Under the pieces are notes generated by a model. It had not been told where the DNA came from. It saw nothing but the letters and a program-made list of their open reading frames with translations, and ran no database searches. Positions 60,201-63,197 of a stretch of DNA of 64,000 nucleotides are shown in pieces (position 1 is the first letter of the stretch; every line of letters begins with the position of its first letter). The stretch is taken from contig JALPQD010000116.1 in assembly GCA_023101885.1 (NCBI GenBank), forward strand, positions 868,001-932,000, in the 5' to 3' direction. This DNA is from Typhlomys cinereus (lineage: Eukaryota; Chordata; Mammalia; Rodentia; Platacanthomyidae). The position numbers were made by a program, and so were the translations under genes.

Positions 60201-63197
60201 ACTGGCTCAGGGATAGACAAACTGACAACAGAATGGAACAAAGTGACCAAAATGATCTAGGCAGATATAAAATGTTGACAATGGAGTCCTGGCAGATCAC
60301 CACAGGTCGCAGGACTTAAAAGAGGGATTTGGCTAAAGATCTAGATGGAAGGAATGCTATCGAATCCTTAACTGACATCAAACAAAATATCCAGATGGGT
60401 CAAGTACTTACATACCAACAGCAAAGTTCAGACTATAAAAATATGAAGAGAGGTGAATATTTTTCTGGGAAGGAAGCCTTTGAAAATGAGACATCAAAGC
60501 AACAAATATAAAAAGAAATATAAATAGTGTCATAGTAAAGCATATTTTGACTTACCAACACATAGATTAAATTTAAAAATTTAAACAATAAATTTGGTGA
60601 GGATATTTATATATAATATAAATTTATATATGATATAAATAGAAGGAGTTATTAAAAATGAAATAACTTCTACCAGGCATCATGGCTGAAAAAATGTCAC
60701 AAAAAACACTAACATAAGAGATAACTTGTGTAACTAATAATCATAGTAGAAATATTCAGCCTCATTCATAATTAAGGAAATGCAAGTTAGATCCATCATG
60801 AAATAATTTTCCAGTTATTCAGATAATAAAAAAATCATGTCATAGCAGGTTCAAGGGCATAGGTTAGATCCTTAATACTATAAAAAACAACCAAACCAAA
60901 TCCAAAATGTCTGAGTAAACCAAGTTGATCCATAAGATTTCCTTGTTATAGAGTAGAAATTTGTACAGCTACCTTGGAATATACCTATATGTTATTCTGG
61001 AAAGGTAAACATTCATGGATCCCTTTAAGGAATATAAATGATTGTGAATTTCACCATGTGGTGTGAACATTAACACACACTGAAACATTGTTTATGATGG
61101 CAAAAATCCAGATCACTTTCAAAGGAAGAAGAGATAAAAAATTGGGATTTATATAACAGTGGAAGAAGAGATAAAAAATTGGGATTTATATAACAGTGGT
61201 GTAACAACATGATCACATAAAGTAACCTTTTAAAAACCTTGTAAAAAATACAGCCAAACCTTATGCCTTTTAGAAGGCACAGCCCAAAGAAAAAATCAAA
61301 GGAATAAATCAGGAGAGGGACAACTTCTGGGAGGGAGATGAACAGATGGACTGGCCAGAAACATGCAGGTAGCCAAGTTCTCTTTGCTTGCTATGTATGG
61401 GTTCATTTGTTTATAGTACCACTAAGAAGAAATTAACCAGTGGAAAAAGAAAGGGGGCATAGGAGGAATAAAAGGTGAGATCCTATTAAGAGCTGAAGGT
61501 TCTGACTGATGTACTTCTTGATACCTGATGGTGGGTGGTCCTTGTGGTATGTTAGTAAAACAGGTGGCTTACTTTGCCTCATTTGAAGCATATGAACCTT
61601 TTCTGTTTTCCATGATAGAAGGAGATAATGAGATGCTGAATTTGAGAGCGGGAGCACCCAAGCCTGGCAGGCTGGGCTCATTCTTGATGTCTCTACTTGC
61701 CTTTCGTTTTGTAGGCAATGTCCCAGGTGTGTTTCGGGGCACATCTACCCACTTGACTGTGCGCATGCGGTCATCCCAGTCAGGAACCTGGTCTGTGGGG
61801 AGCTGAAACATGATCTTGGAGAGCTTGCACTTGATCCCCATCTTCTTCAGATTGATGGGCACGTCTGACTTCATGGTCACCACTATGTCCTTGGAACAGC
61901 CAGGGTGAAGGTGGCCCATCTAGGGAAAAGTCTGTTATTAGTATTTTCAGGAAGTTGATCAGAAGGATCTCTGATGGCTGATGGTGACATTGCAGACAAG
62001 AGGGACAGACACAAGTGTTGGCAGAAAATAATCAATGCATCTTCCAAGCTTGTATATGTAGATTGACATAAACATATTCAAGAGCTTTTTAGAAATTTCA
62101 TCATAAAGCTGATTGTAATTCTAGCAATTGGGAGGGTGAGTCAGGAAGTTTGTCTTGAGTTTGATGTCAGCCTGGGTTACACAGTAAGTTTGAGTTTCAG
62201 GCCAGCCTGGGCTATAGATTGAGACTAAAACAAAACAACTGAACAACAACCCATCGCACTAACAGCAATGAGTATTTATCAAACCATTACTTATCTCAAG
62301 CACCATACTATATGCTGGTTCAATTCTATTAAATCTCCCATTGTACAATGAAGCTTGTGGGTTGTTTAAGACCTAATTATTATGAACTACTAAAAATAGG
62401 CAGATGAATATAGTCTACAAGCTCTCAGAATGCGACCTAGTGACCTTTGGGATCCCCACGACTTTTCAGGGGCTCTATGAAGATGCTTTCATCATGACAC
62501 CAAGATGCCATTTGACTTTAGCATTCTCATTTTCTCATGAGGAATGCAATGGAGCTTTCTAGACATTGCATATGATTCTGCATTGGATTAAACGCAAAAG
62601 TAGATGTACTGTAGCCCAGGTTGGCTTTGAACTCCGTATGTAGGCTGGCCTGGGACTTGTGGCAGCCTTTTTTGCCTTAGCCTTCATAGTATTGGGCTTC
62701 CAGGTGTAATCTACCCTGCCCGGGCTGCTGAACCACTTGTGAAGGACATCCTTTAAGGAACACGTGGAGGGACTCAGATCTGAAGTTATTTATCCAGACC
62801 TCTACAGAAGTCTTTAACCTTAGCCTAGCAGCAGTATTGATTGAATATACTTTTTTGTTACCTCCCCTCTTAGAATAGTGTGACATGAACAGTGTCCCAG
62901 GTAGTAGCCCAGGATGTGGGATGGCTACTGGGCTGTTTTCTGGCTTGAGATGCATCTGCTCTATTCCAGGTATCCACAGGAATGGTTTGTCAATCACCTT
63001 GGGTTTGGCTTAGGCTGCAAGGAATCCAGAACTCAGTGTACGCCTTTCACTTACCTGCGGTGAGAAAGAAAGCGTAGCTAAAAGGGGCCACTCGAACCGT
63101 ATCACATTCACATGGCTGTGGTTAGTGATTGTGAAGCTCACAGTATAGCTGCGTCCAATGTGGCAATGCCCAAACTGGATATGGTCGAACAGAGCAG
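14036..63197 (-). CDS. HYDIN: HYDIN, C-terminal 22 coding exons (partial gene)
   Basis: HYDIN is a ~5,100-residue protein of the central-pair apparatus of motile cilia and sperm flagella (C2b projection). Its loss causes hydrocephalus in mice and primary ciliary dyskinesia in people. Twenty-two exons on the minus strand join in frame with AG acceptors and GT donors (one GC donor) and code for about 1,468 residues ending ...YYLKGITP. The protein is a chain of Ig-like ASH/MSP-type beta-sandwich modules with repeating turns such as [10 protein letters not shown] and [13 protein letters not shown], and it shows no membrane span or catalytic motif. Every exon is open, which argues against a decayed copy. 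The gene's 5' part lies beyond 64000. It sits upstream of VAC14 on the same strand. Exons are numbered below back from the last one (n). No alternative family fits. Confidence 0.97.
15690..15930. repeat. (ATCT)n tetranucleotide array
   Basis: The longest pure block is about 15827-15900, with ATCC, GTCT and ACCT variants on both sides. Expected to be length-polymorphic. Confidence 0.9.
16996..17350 (+). repeat. B2/B3-like SINE
   Basis: Opens with 'ggggctggagagatggctca', the tRNA-derived head shared by B2-type elements, then decays into a CA/TG-rich body at 17250-17345. Confidence 0.65.
17444..17668 (-). CDS. HYDIN: HYDIN exon n-1
   Basis: 225 bp, phase 0 at both ends. It opens [20 protein letters not shown], includes [16 protein letters not shown], and ends ...KTEYYCK at a GTGAGC donor. 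The GETFGRLTL and YYQYELLL strands are typical of the last two strands of an ASH/MSP module. Confidence 0.95.
18061..18455 (-). repeat. LINE-1 3' end (Lx-like), antisense
   Basis: The plus strand runs from a T-rich end through 'ttaatccccactcctatccc' and 'catgtcttttcacgtgtgtg' followed by 'gcccactgagttccatctgg'. This resembles the reversed 3' untranslated region of old rodent LINE-1 (Lx) copies. Confidence 0.55.
18468..18602 (-). repeat. B1-type SINE, antisense
   Basis: The reversed B1 order is visible: 'aaggtctcatatgtcacagt', 'cttgaacttctgatcctcct', 'ctatcaccatgcctagttc'. Confidence 0.65.
18640..18943 (-). repeat. tRNA-headed SINE with (CA)n tail, antisense
   Basis: (TG)n at 18675-18711, then the reversed body ('tatcagagggcactatatgt') and the reversed head ('tttgagccatctctccagct'). 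The next ~530 bp (18960-19485) hold nothing I recognise. Confidence 0.75.
19490..19875 (+). repeat. B1 followed by a B2-like SINE with (AC)n tail
   Basis: A B1-like unit (19490-19605; 'tgagtttgaggccagcctgg') is followed at 19612 by a B2-like head ('gctggggagatggcttgggg') whose tail is the (AC)n run at 19830-19872. Confidence 0.6.
20768..20998 (-). CDS. HYDIN: HYDIN exon n-2
   Basis: 231 bp, phase 0 at both ends. It opens [20 protein letters not shown] and ends ...FAVPANSE at a GTATGA donor. The [11 protein letters not shown] strand followed by [17 protein letters not shown] marks the linker and start of a new ASH-like module. Confidence 0.95.
21315..21550 (+). repeat. MIR element
   Basis: Shows 'tctgtaccaggctaagtaac', 'aaagaggtgggaactgaggt', 'cttgctcaaggtcacatgc' and 'actccagaactcacac' in MIR order. 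Confidence 0.65.
21660..21782 (-). repeat. B1-type SINE, antisense
   Basis: Reversed B1 features: 'ttctcatgcagctcaggctg', then 'ctacctccaccatgcctgg'. Confidence 0.6.
21880..22192 (+). repeat. tRNA-headed SINE with (AC)n tail
   Basis: The head 'gactggggagatggctcagt' and box B-like 'tgaattccgatccccag' are followed by the body and a long (AC)n run at 22097-22162. Confidence 0.75.
22684..22834 (-). CDS. HYDIN: HYDIN exon n-3
   Basis: 151 bp. Its first base completes an Arg codon, then [20 protein letters not shown] and on to ...HKEGLYTAK at a GTAAAC donor. [18 protein letters not shown] is a well conserved HYDIN segment. Confidence 0.94.
22935..23575 (+). repeat. MIR split by a URR1-like insertion
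   Basis: The left MIR half (22935-23114) has 'cacttactgacctcttatgt' and 'gagacacagaggcccaagg'. Its right part resumes at about 23529 with 'agtggctattagcagaactg'. The URR1-like block lies between them. Confidence 0.6.
23115..23528 (+). mobile_element. URR1-like nonautonomous hAT element
   Basis: Opposite-orientation relative of 9935-10355, about 410 bp long. It has near-inverted ends (ttgacagttga at left, tgaactgcaa at right) and the AATAAACCCCTTGTTCC stretch near its right end. Confidence 0.6.
23850..24080 (+). repeat. URR1-like element, 3' part
   Basis: Shares 'gtggccagttccc'-type, 'ccaagctgga' and 'aatttatcag' blocks with the other URR1-like copies. The left boundary runs into a MIR-like scrap at 23790-23850. 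Confidence 0.5.
24223..24386 (-). CDS. HYDIN: HYDIN exon n-4
   Basis: 164 bp, opening in phase 0 as [20 protein letters not shown] and ending ...NNWLNKPQ plus two bases of an Arg codon at a GTGAGG donor. It has no internal Met near its start, so simple ORF finding misses it. The reading is supported by matching phases on both sides and by the conserved [15 protein letters not shown] segment. Confidence 0.94.
24470..24830 (+). repeat. Old LINE-1/HAL1-like fragment
   Basis: Contains 'aaatatcaggcagccattaa' followed by 'aatggtaaccagaaatac', like the end of LINE-1/HAL1 copies. Diverged, no intact frame. Confidence 0.4.
25119..25331 (-). CDS. HYDIN: HYDIN exon n-5
   Basis: 213 bp, phase 0 at both ends. 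It opens [20 protein letters not shown] and ends ...[10 protein letters not shown] at a GTAGGC donor. The [20 protein letters not shown] segment is one of the most recognisable stretches of HYDIN. Confidence 0.96.
25560..25740 (+). repeat. URR1-like element, 3' part
   Basis: 'cccaaataaaccctttt' followed by 'taagttgctttcgtcagat' and 'agcaacagaataac' match the right end of URR1 as I remember it. Confidence 0.55.
25745..26000 (+). repeat. B2-like SINE
   Basis: The head 'gactggggagatggctcggt' is followed by a B1-like middle ('ccaggtgtggtggtgtgtgc'), so this may be a composite. The next ~450 bp (26000-26460) show nothing I recognise. Confidence 0.6.
26463..26682 (-). CDS. HYDIN: HYDIN exon n-6
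   Basis: 220 bp. Its first base completes an Arg codon, then [20 protein letters not shown] and on to ...[10 protein letters not shown] at a perfect GTAAGT donor. [20 protein letters not shown] followed by [10 protein letters not shown] is a textbook ASH/MSP-type repeat. Confidence 0.96.
27396..27776 (+). repeat. ~380-bp polypyrimidine tract
   Basis: Almost uninterrupted C/T on the plus strand (CTTT, CCTTT, CCCTT units) with only scattered A or G. The pre-mRNA of HYDIN is therefore GA-rich over this length. The tract abuts the 3' end of the antisense SINE at 27777-28021. Confidence 0.95.
27777..28021 (-). repeat. tRNA-headed SINE, antisense
   Basis: Reversed body ('ggaatcaccctggattgttc', 'ctgaactcaggtccttttgc') and reversed head ('acccctgagctgcctccc'). 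Its tail is the pyrimidine tract rather than (TG)n. Confidence 0.7.
28471..28748 (-). CDS. HYDIN: HYDIN exon n-7
   Basis: 278 bp. It opens in phase 0 as [20 protein letters not shown], ends with MMNTGDMGA plus two bases of an Arg codon, and uses a GTAGGA donor. It includes [20 protein letters not shown] and a full ASH-like module. The acceptor follows a short T-rich tract. Confidence 0.96.
29140..29640 (+). repeat. Old LINE-1 3'-region fragment
   Basis: 'tattttctcatatgcagaat' and the A/T-rich right end ('acaataaaaaagg') resemble old rodent LINE-1 ends; the (CACA)n at 29307-29318 is internal. Confidence 0.35.
29843..30125 (+). repeat. tRNA-headed SINE with (AC)n tail
   Basis: The best-preserved forward copy. 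The head is 'ggggctggagaggtggctca' with box B 'gagttcggatcc'. The body has 'gggcggagcctgtgaatcct', the (AC) run lies at 30058-30080, and an (ATA)n/A tail ends near 30151. An insert flanked by 'aaaggaggccagttcc' (29829-29844 and 30150-30165) fits a target-site duplication. Confidence 0.8.
30368..30500 (+). repeat. ID-like SINE with (AACC)n tail
   Basis: 'gtagagtactggcttaacca' and 'aagccctgggttctatcccc' match the ID/BC1 pattern, followed by an AACC-rich tail. Confidence 0.6.
31314..31472 (-). CDS. HYDIN: HYDIN exon n-8
   Basis: 159 bp, phase 0 at both ends. It opens [20 protein letters not shown], continues [18 protein letters not shown] and ends ...TPELQEPK at a GTCAGT donor. Confidence 0.95.
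31900..31984 (-). mobile_element. 49-bp LINE-1 3'-end insertion with 18-bp target duplication
   Basis: Perfect 18-bp direct repeats (actgatgacttttttttg) at 31900-31917 and 31967-31984 enclose 49 bp. On the minus strand that insert is 'atgagctgaaataataataa', then the same terminal sequence seen in the copies at 1591 and 38690, and an A-rich end. Confidence 0.7.
32262..32545 (-). repeat. tRNA-headed SINE, antisense
   Basis: A short (TG) run at 32271-32282, then 'tatcaaaaggcactgtgtgt' and the reversed head ('cctgagccatctctccagct'). Confidence 0.7.
33140..33338 (-). CDS. HYDIN: HYDIN exon n-9
   Basis: 199 bp. Its first base completes a Ser codon, then [20 protein letters not shown] and on to ...IKGKGTEMK at a GTAAGA donor. 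It carries a complete ASH-like strand set ([20 protein letters not shown]). Confidence 0.96.
34150..34690 (-). repeat. LINE-1-like 3' end, antisense
   Basis: 'actacctcctcttccgcaag' and 'aggatggggagagattaggt' are shared with the LINE-1-like elements at 1591-2118 and 38690-39193. Upstream is a C/T-rich stretch (34225-34300), the reversed polypurine tract. More diverged than those two copies. Confidence 0.55.
35310..35485 (+). repeat. MIR element
   Basis: 'ggaattgttctaagtactcc', 'tttcaaacaaggagacagag' and 'gcacagagagtttgaaaatt' follow MIR order. A B2-like SINE starts directly after it. Confidence 0.65.
35487..35815 (+). repeat. B2-like SINE
   Basis: Head 'tgctggagagatggtttggt', box B-like 'tgagttcagatcccagtc', and an A/T-rich end near 35800-35815. 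Confidence 0.65.
35848..36150 (+). repeat. B1 followed by a B2-like SINE
   Basis: B1 part: 'gtgggacatggtggcataaa', 'gagtttgagatcagtccgg'. The following tRNA-like part has 'gctagcaagatcacttggtg' and 'agtttgatccctggcagc'. Confidence 0.6.
36999..37168 (-). CDS. HYDIN: HYDIN exon n-10
   Basis: 170 bp. It opens in phase 0 as [20 protein letters not shown] and ends ...SNKEETSM plus two bases of a Ser codon at a GTGAGC donor. It has no usable Met near its start. The [18 protein letters not shown] motif opens an ASH-like module of the kind repeated throughout HYDIN. Confidence 0.94.
37450..38200 (-). repeat. Old LINE-1 (L1M-type), antisense
   Basis: 'tccaaagtgtctcttgtgga', 'tcttattggagtgtttaatt' followed by 'catttacattcaatg', and 'gtgctgaggattacccttaa' read as the reverse of old mammalian LINE-1. 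Confidence 0.55.
38395..39775 (-). repeat. B1-type SINE, antisense, split by a LINE-1 insertion
   Basis: The left part (38395-38482: 'cttgttatgtagttcaggct', 'ctcaatcctccggcctcagt') and right part (39708-39775: 'tctcagcactggggttacag', 'catgctgtaccacaccc') rejoin into one B1 unit when the insertion is removed. Confidence 0.7.
38467..39723 (-). mobile_element. LINE-1 insertion with two poly(A) tracts (3' transduction structure)
   Basis: Identical 16-bp repeats (tccggcctcagtttct) at 38467-38482 and 39708-39723 enclose 1,225 bp. Read on the minus strand: a LINE-1-like 3' part (about 39707-38690, sharing 38690-39193 with the copy at 1591-2118), an A-run (38689-38670), about 167 bp of other sequence, and a second A-run (38502-38483) at the duplication. 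A single duplication around two tails fits one insertion event carrying flanking DNA. Confidence 0.65.
39790..40700 (-). repeat. Old LINE-1 (L1M-type), antisense
   Basis: 'cctgggtatgattttttttc', 'tttcaagattctctgccttt' and 'ttaaatattctttctatccc' read as reversed old LINE-1. A reversed ID-like scrap ('gggattgaacctaggacctt') lies at 40515-40570. Confidence 0.5.
40780..41250 (-). repeat. URR1-like element, antisense
   Basis: 'taactgttgctgtgagagag' and 'catggtggaggcgacatggc' match the reversed 3' half of URR1. The left (3') end is clear; the right end is not. Confidence 0.4.
42640..43010 (+). repeat. URR1-like element
   Basis: 'cccctgggcaggtggataag', 'gcatggtcagttccctgag' and 'aaatcccttgttcccctg' match the other URR1-like copies in order. 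Confidence 0.5.
43123..43645 (+). mobile_element. Endogenous retrovirus LTR
   Basis: Contains CCAAT (43372-43376), a TATA-like CATAAATA (43468-43475) and AATAAA (43558-43563) in U3-R-U5 order, and ends 'cccacaaca'. The 5' limit (tgctgggatt at 43123) is less certain. It lies opposite to HYDIN, about 320 bp downstream of exon n-11's donor. Related in layout to 7422-8149. Confidence 0.55.
43967..44188 (-). CDS. HYDIN: HYDIN exon n-11
   Basis: 222 bp, phase 0 at both ends. It opens [20 protein letters not shown] and ends ...KALDLKLK at a GTGAGA donor. The frame runs open into both introns, so the ends are set by splice signals and by phase, not by stops. Confidence 0.95.
44525..44893 (-). repeat. 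tRNA-headed B2/B3-like SINE, antisense
   Basis: TG/CA-rich tail at 44525-44625, a body with 'taagttgacatcaggcatct', and the reversed head 'ccatctctccagccc' near 44878-44892. Confidence 0.6.
45081..45288 (-). CDS. HYDIN: HYDIN exon n-12
   Basis: 208 bp. The first base completes an Arg codon, then [20 protein letters not shown] and on to ...TNIINFYE at a GTAAGG donor. [20 protein letters not shown] is a conserved HYDIN segment. Confidence 0.95.
45575..45857 (-). repeat. tRNA-headed SINE with (CA)n tail, antisense
   Basis: (TG)n at 45580-45618, then 'tatcagagggcactgtgtgt', 'ggaatcatcctggattgctt' and the reversed head 'acccctgagccatctctcc'. Confidence 0.75.
45972..46119 (-). CDS. HYDIN: HYDIN exon n-13
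   Basis: 148 bp. It starts at the second base of a Gly codon, reads [20 protein letters not shown] and ends ...MEGWIPPLS plus two bases of an Arg codon at a GTAAGA donor. The open frame continues upstream of the acceptor, but the join to exon n-14 sets the boundary at TTCCCCAG. Confidence 0.93.
46600..47590 (-). repeat. Old LINE-1 ORF2-region fragment, antisense
   Basis: A/T-rich sequence with 'gggactgtaattggaacttg', 'acatgatctgagaattgttc' and 'taatgattatactgaaatct', which read as reversed LINE-1. No intact frame remains. Confidence 0.45.
47740..48035 (-). repeat. B2/B3-like SINE, antisense
   Basis: 'cacatgtggtggtcagagga' through 'aggcatgctgggattacag' and the reversed head ('taccaagctatctcctcagc'). 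Confidence 0.55.
48932..49097 (-). CDS. HYDIN: HYDIN exon n-14
   Basis: 166 bp. It opens in phase 0 as [20 protein letters not shown] and ends ...[10 protein letters not shown] plus one base of a Gly codon at a GTAAGG donor. The longer open frame on this strand is a different, spurious frame; the HYDIN frame is fixed by phase on both sides and by [20 protein letters not shown]. Confidence 0.94.
49435..49515. repeat. (CCCT)n low-complexity array
   Basis: Repeated tccctccc units with a few gtcc interruptions. Confidence 0.9.
50335..50688 (-). repeat. tRNA-headed SINE with (CA)n tail, antisense
   Basis: (GT)n at 50343-50385, then 'ggaatcatcctcagttgctc' and the reversed head ('gtcatctctctcccagtc'). 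The stretch 50462-50525 is extra compared with the other copies. Confidence 0.7.
50943..50992. repeat. Twin tandem hairpins
   Basis: Two adjacent inverted repeats share one stem: gctatgtag/ctacatagc (50943-50951 with 50958-50966) and ctatgtag/ctacatag (50971-50978 with 50985-50992), each with a 6-nt loop. They lie 27 to 76 nt inside the HYDIN intron after exon n-15. Confidence 0.85.
51019..51157 (-). CDS. HYDIN: HYDIN exon n-15
   Basis: 139 bp. The first base completes an Arg codon, then [20 protein letters not shown] and on to ...[10 protein letters not shown]. The donor is GAG|GTGTGT, weaker than the others in this gene. [15 protein letters not shown] is the opening strand pair of an ASH-like module. 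Confidence 0.93.
51158..51615 (-). other. HYDIN intron n-16/n-15
   Basis: A short 458-bp intron with no repeat I recognise. The plus- and minus-strand frames across 51125-51549 are unsupported. Confidence 0.8.
51616..51828 (-). CDS. HYDIN: HYDIN exon n-16
   Basis: 213 bp. The first base completes a Gln codon, then [20 protein letters not shown] and on to ...SVGVGGKNL plus two bases of an Arg codon at a GTGAGT donor. [20 protein letters not shown] is a conserved HYDIN segment. Confidence 0.95.
52545..52830 (-). repeat. tRNA-headed SINE with (CA)n tail, antisense
   Basis: (TG)n at about 52561-52617, then 'gattcacaggctccgcccta', 'cgaactcaggaccttctgcc' and the reversed head 'acccctgagccatctctcc'. 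A near mirror of 29843-30125. The A/T-rich 51850-52500 before it holds nothing I can name. Confidence 0.8.
53130..53272. repeat. MIR fragment with (AC)n array
   Basis: A MIR-like scrap ('catgaactaactcacttaga') runs into a long (AC)n run at 53224-53268. Confidence 0.55.
53345..53750 (+). mobile_element. URR1-like nonautonomous hAT element
   Basis: 'ttgagttaagcccagaccaa', 'cccatgttgggtggagctag', 'gtggccagttccctcgtcct' and 'cagaataaaaccccttgttt' keep the order seen at 23115-23528. Confidence 0.6.
53995..54193 (-). CDS. HYDIN: HYDIN exon n-17
   Basis: 199 bp. It starts at the second base of a Gly codon, reads [20 protein letters not shown] and ends ...FESSLIC plus two bases of a Gln codon at a GTAAGG donor; a stop lies just past the donor in the same frame. 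[20 protein letters not shown] followed by [15 protein letters not shown] is a textbook ASH/MSP module. Confidence 0.96.
54194..54984 (-). other. HYDIN intron n-18/n-17
   Basis: 791 bp without a repeat or extra exon I recognise. Confidence 0.7.
54985..55082 (-). CDS. HYDIN: HYDIN exon n-18
   Basis: The shortest exon here, 98 bp. Its first base completes a Glu codon, then [20 protein letters not shown] and on to ...SFAMPENQ plus one base of a Gly codon at a GTAAAC donor. Too short for routine ORF calls. Supported by phase on both sides and by the [12 protein letters not shown] strand typical of HYDIN repeats. Confidence 0.92.
55245..55320. repeat. (TATC)n array
   Basis: About 16 TATC units, followed by imperfect TATCATC repeats to about 55450. 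Confidence 0.9.
55480..56230. repeat. LINE-1 fragments around an antisense B2/B3-like SINE
   Basis: A reversed LINE-1 scrap ('ggctatatacccagaagtgg', 55540-55590) is followed by a reversed SINE (55603-55905, ending 'gagctgcctccccagcc') and further LINE-1-like sequence ('tgtgttttctctcatgtgta') to about 56220. Confidence 0.45.
56516..56538. repeat. (GT)n microsatellite
   Basis: Short TG run in A/T-rich DNA. The surrounding 56230-57200 contains nothing I recognise. Confidence 0.9.
57207..57282. repeat. (ATCT)n array
   Basis: About 18 ATCT units with one ATC slip near the start. From 57290 to 58290 I see only a reversed ID-like scrap at 57605-57665. Confidence 0.9.
58295..58455 (-). CDS. HYDIN: HYDIN exon n-19
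   Basis: 161 bp. It opens in phase 0 as [20 protein letters not shown] and ends ...[10 protein letters not shown] plus two bases of a Glu codon. I chose the GTGAGT donor at 58294 over an earlier GTGTTT because only this keeps phase with exon n-18. The acceptor ends the GC-AG intron described below. Confidence 0.93.
58894..58915 (+). repeat. Poly(A) tract
   Basis: A-run of about 20 bases just left of LINE-1-like sequence. Confidence 0.8.
58980..59330 (-). repeat. LINE-1 3' end (Lx-like), antisense
   Basis: 'ccttccctcccctattgcat', 'cacattcatgtctttttgtg' and 'gtctttcccttagaatccat' read as a reversed LINE-1 3' untranslated region, like 18061-18455. Confidence 0.5.
59537..59790 (+). repeat. tRNA-headed SINE
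   Basis: 'ggactggagagataactcag' followed by 'gggttaagactctgtct' and the body 'cctggtgggtggagcccaga'. It ends in an A-rich tail (59775-59795) in place of the (CA)n array. Confidence 0.7.
60060..61270 (+). repeat. Old LINE-1, ORF2 C-terminal part and 3' end
   Basis: Sense-oriented LINE-1-like text: 'atagaaattaaggtagtgca', 'agacaaactgacaacagaat' followed by 'ggaacaaagtgacc', 'aataattaaggaaatgcaa'-type and 'ttgtttatgatggcaaaaat'. Frames are broken and no functional protein remains. Confidence 0.6.
61124..61197. repeat. Perfect 37-bp tandem duplication
   Basis: Copies at 61124-61160 and 61161-61197 are identical and begin ggaagaagagataaaaaatt. They lie within the old LINE-1. Confidence 0.95.
61701..61919 (-). 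CDS. HYDIN: HYDIN exon n-20 (GC donor)
   Basis: 219 bp, phase 0 at both ends. It opens [20 protein letters not shown] and ends ...[10 protein letters not shown]. The donor is AAAG|GCAAGT, a GC in place of GT with an otherwise ideal consensus. The nearest GT (GTAGAG, 4 nt on) would break phase with exon n-19. The Met at its first codon is internal to the protein. [20 protein letters not shown] is a conserved HYDIN segment. Confidence 0.95.
62100..62400 (+). repeat. B1-type SINE followed by a MIR-like fragment
   Basis: B1: 'gagtttgatgtcagcctggg' and 'gccagcctgggctatagatt' (62100-62232). MIR-like: 'aagcaccatactatatgctg' (62260-62400). 62400-62595 holds nothing I recognise. Confidence 0.5.
62600..62710 (-). 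repeat. B1-type SINE, antisense
   Basis: 'ctgtagcccaggttggcttt' followed by 'gaactccgtatgtaggctgg' reads as reversed B1. The 345 bp up to exon n-21 hold nothing I recognise. Confidence 0.6.
63055..63197 (-). CDS. HYDIN: HYDIN exon n-21 (most 5' exon in the window)
   Basis: 143 bp. It starts at the second base of a codon, reads [20 protein letters not shown] and ends ...[10 protein letters not shown] at a perfect GTAAGT donor. [20 protein letters not shown] followed by [12 protein letters not shown] is the opening of an ASH-like module. The preceding exon lies beyond 64000. Confidence 0.93.
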
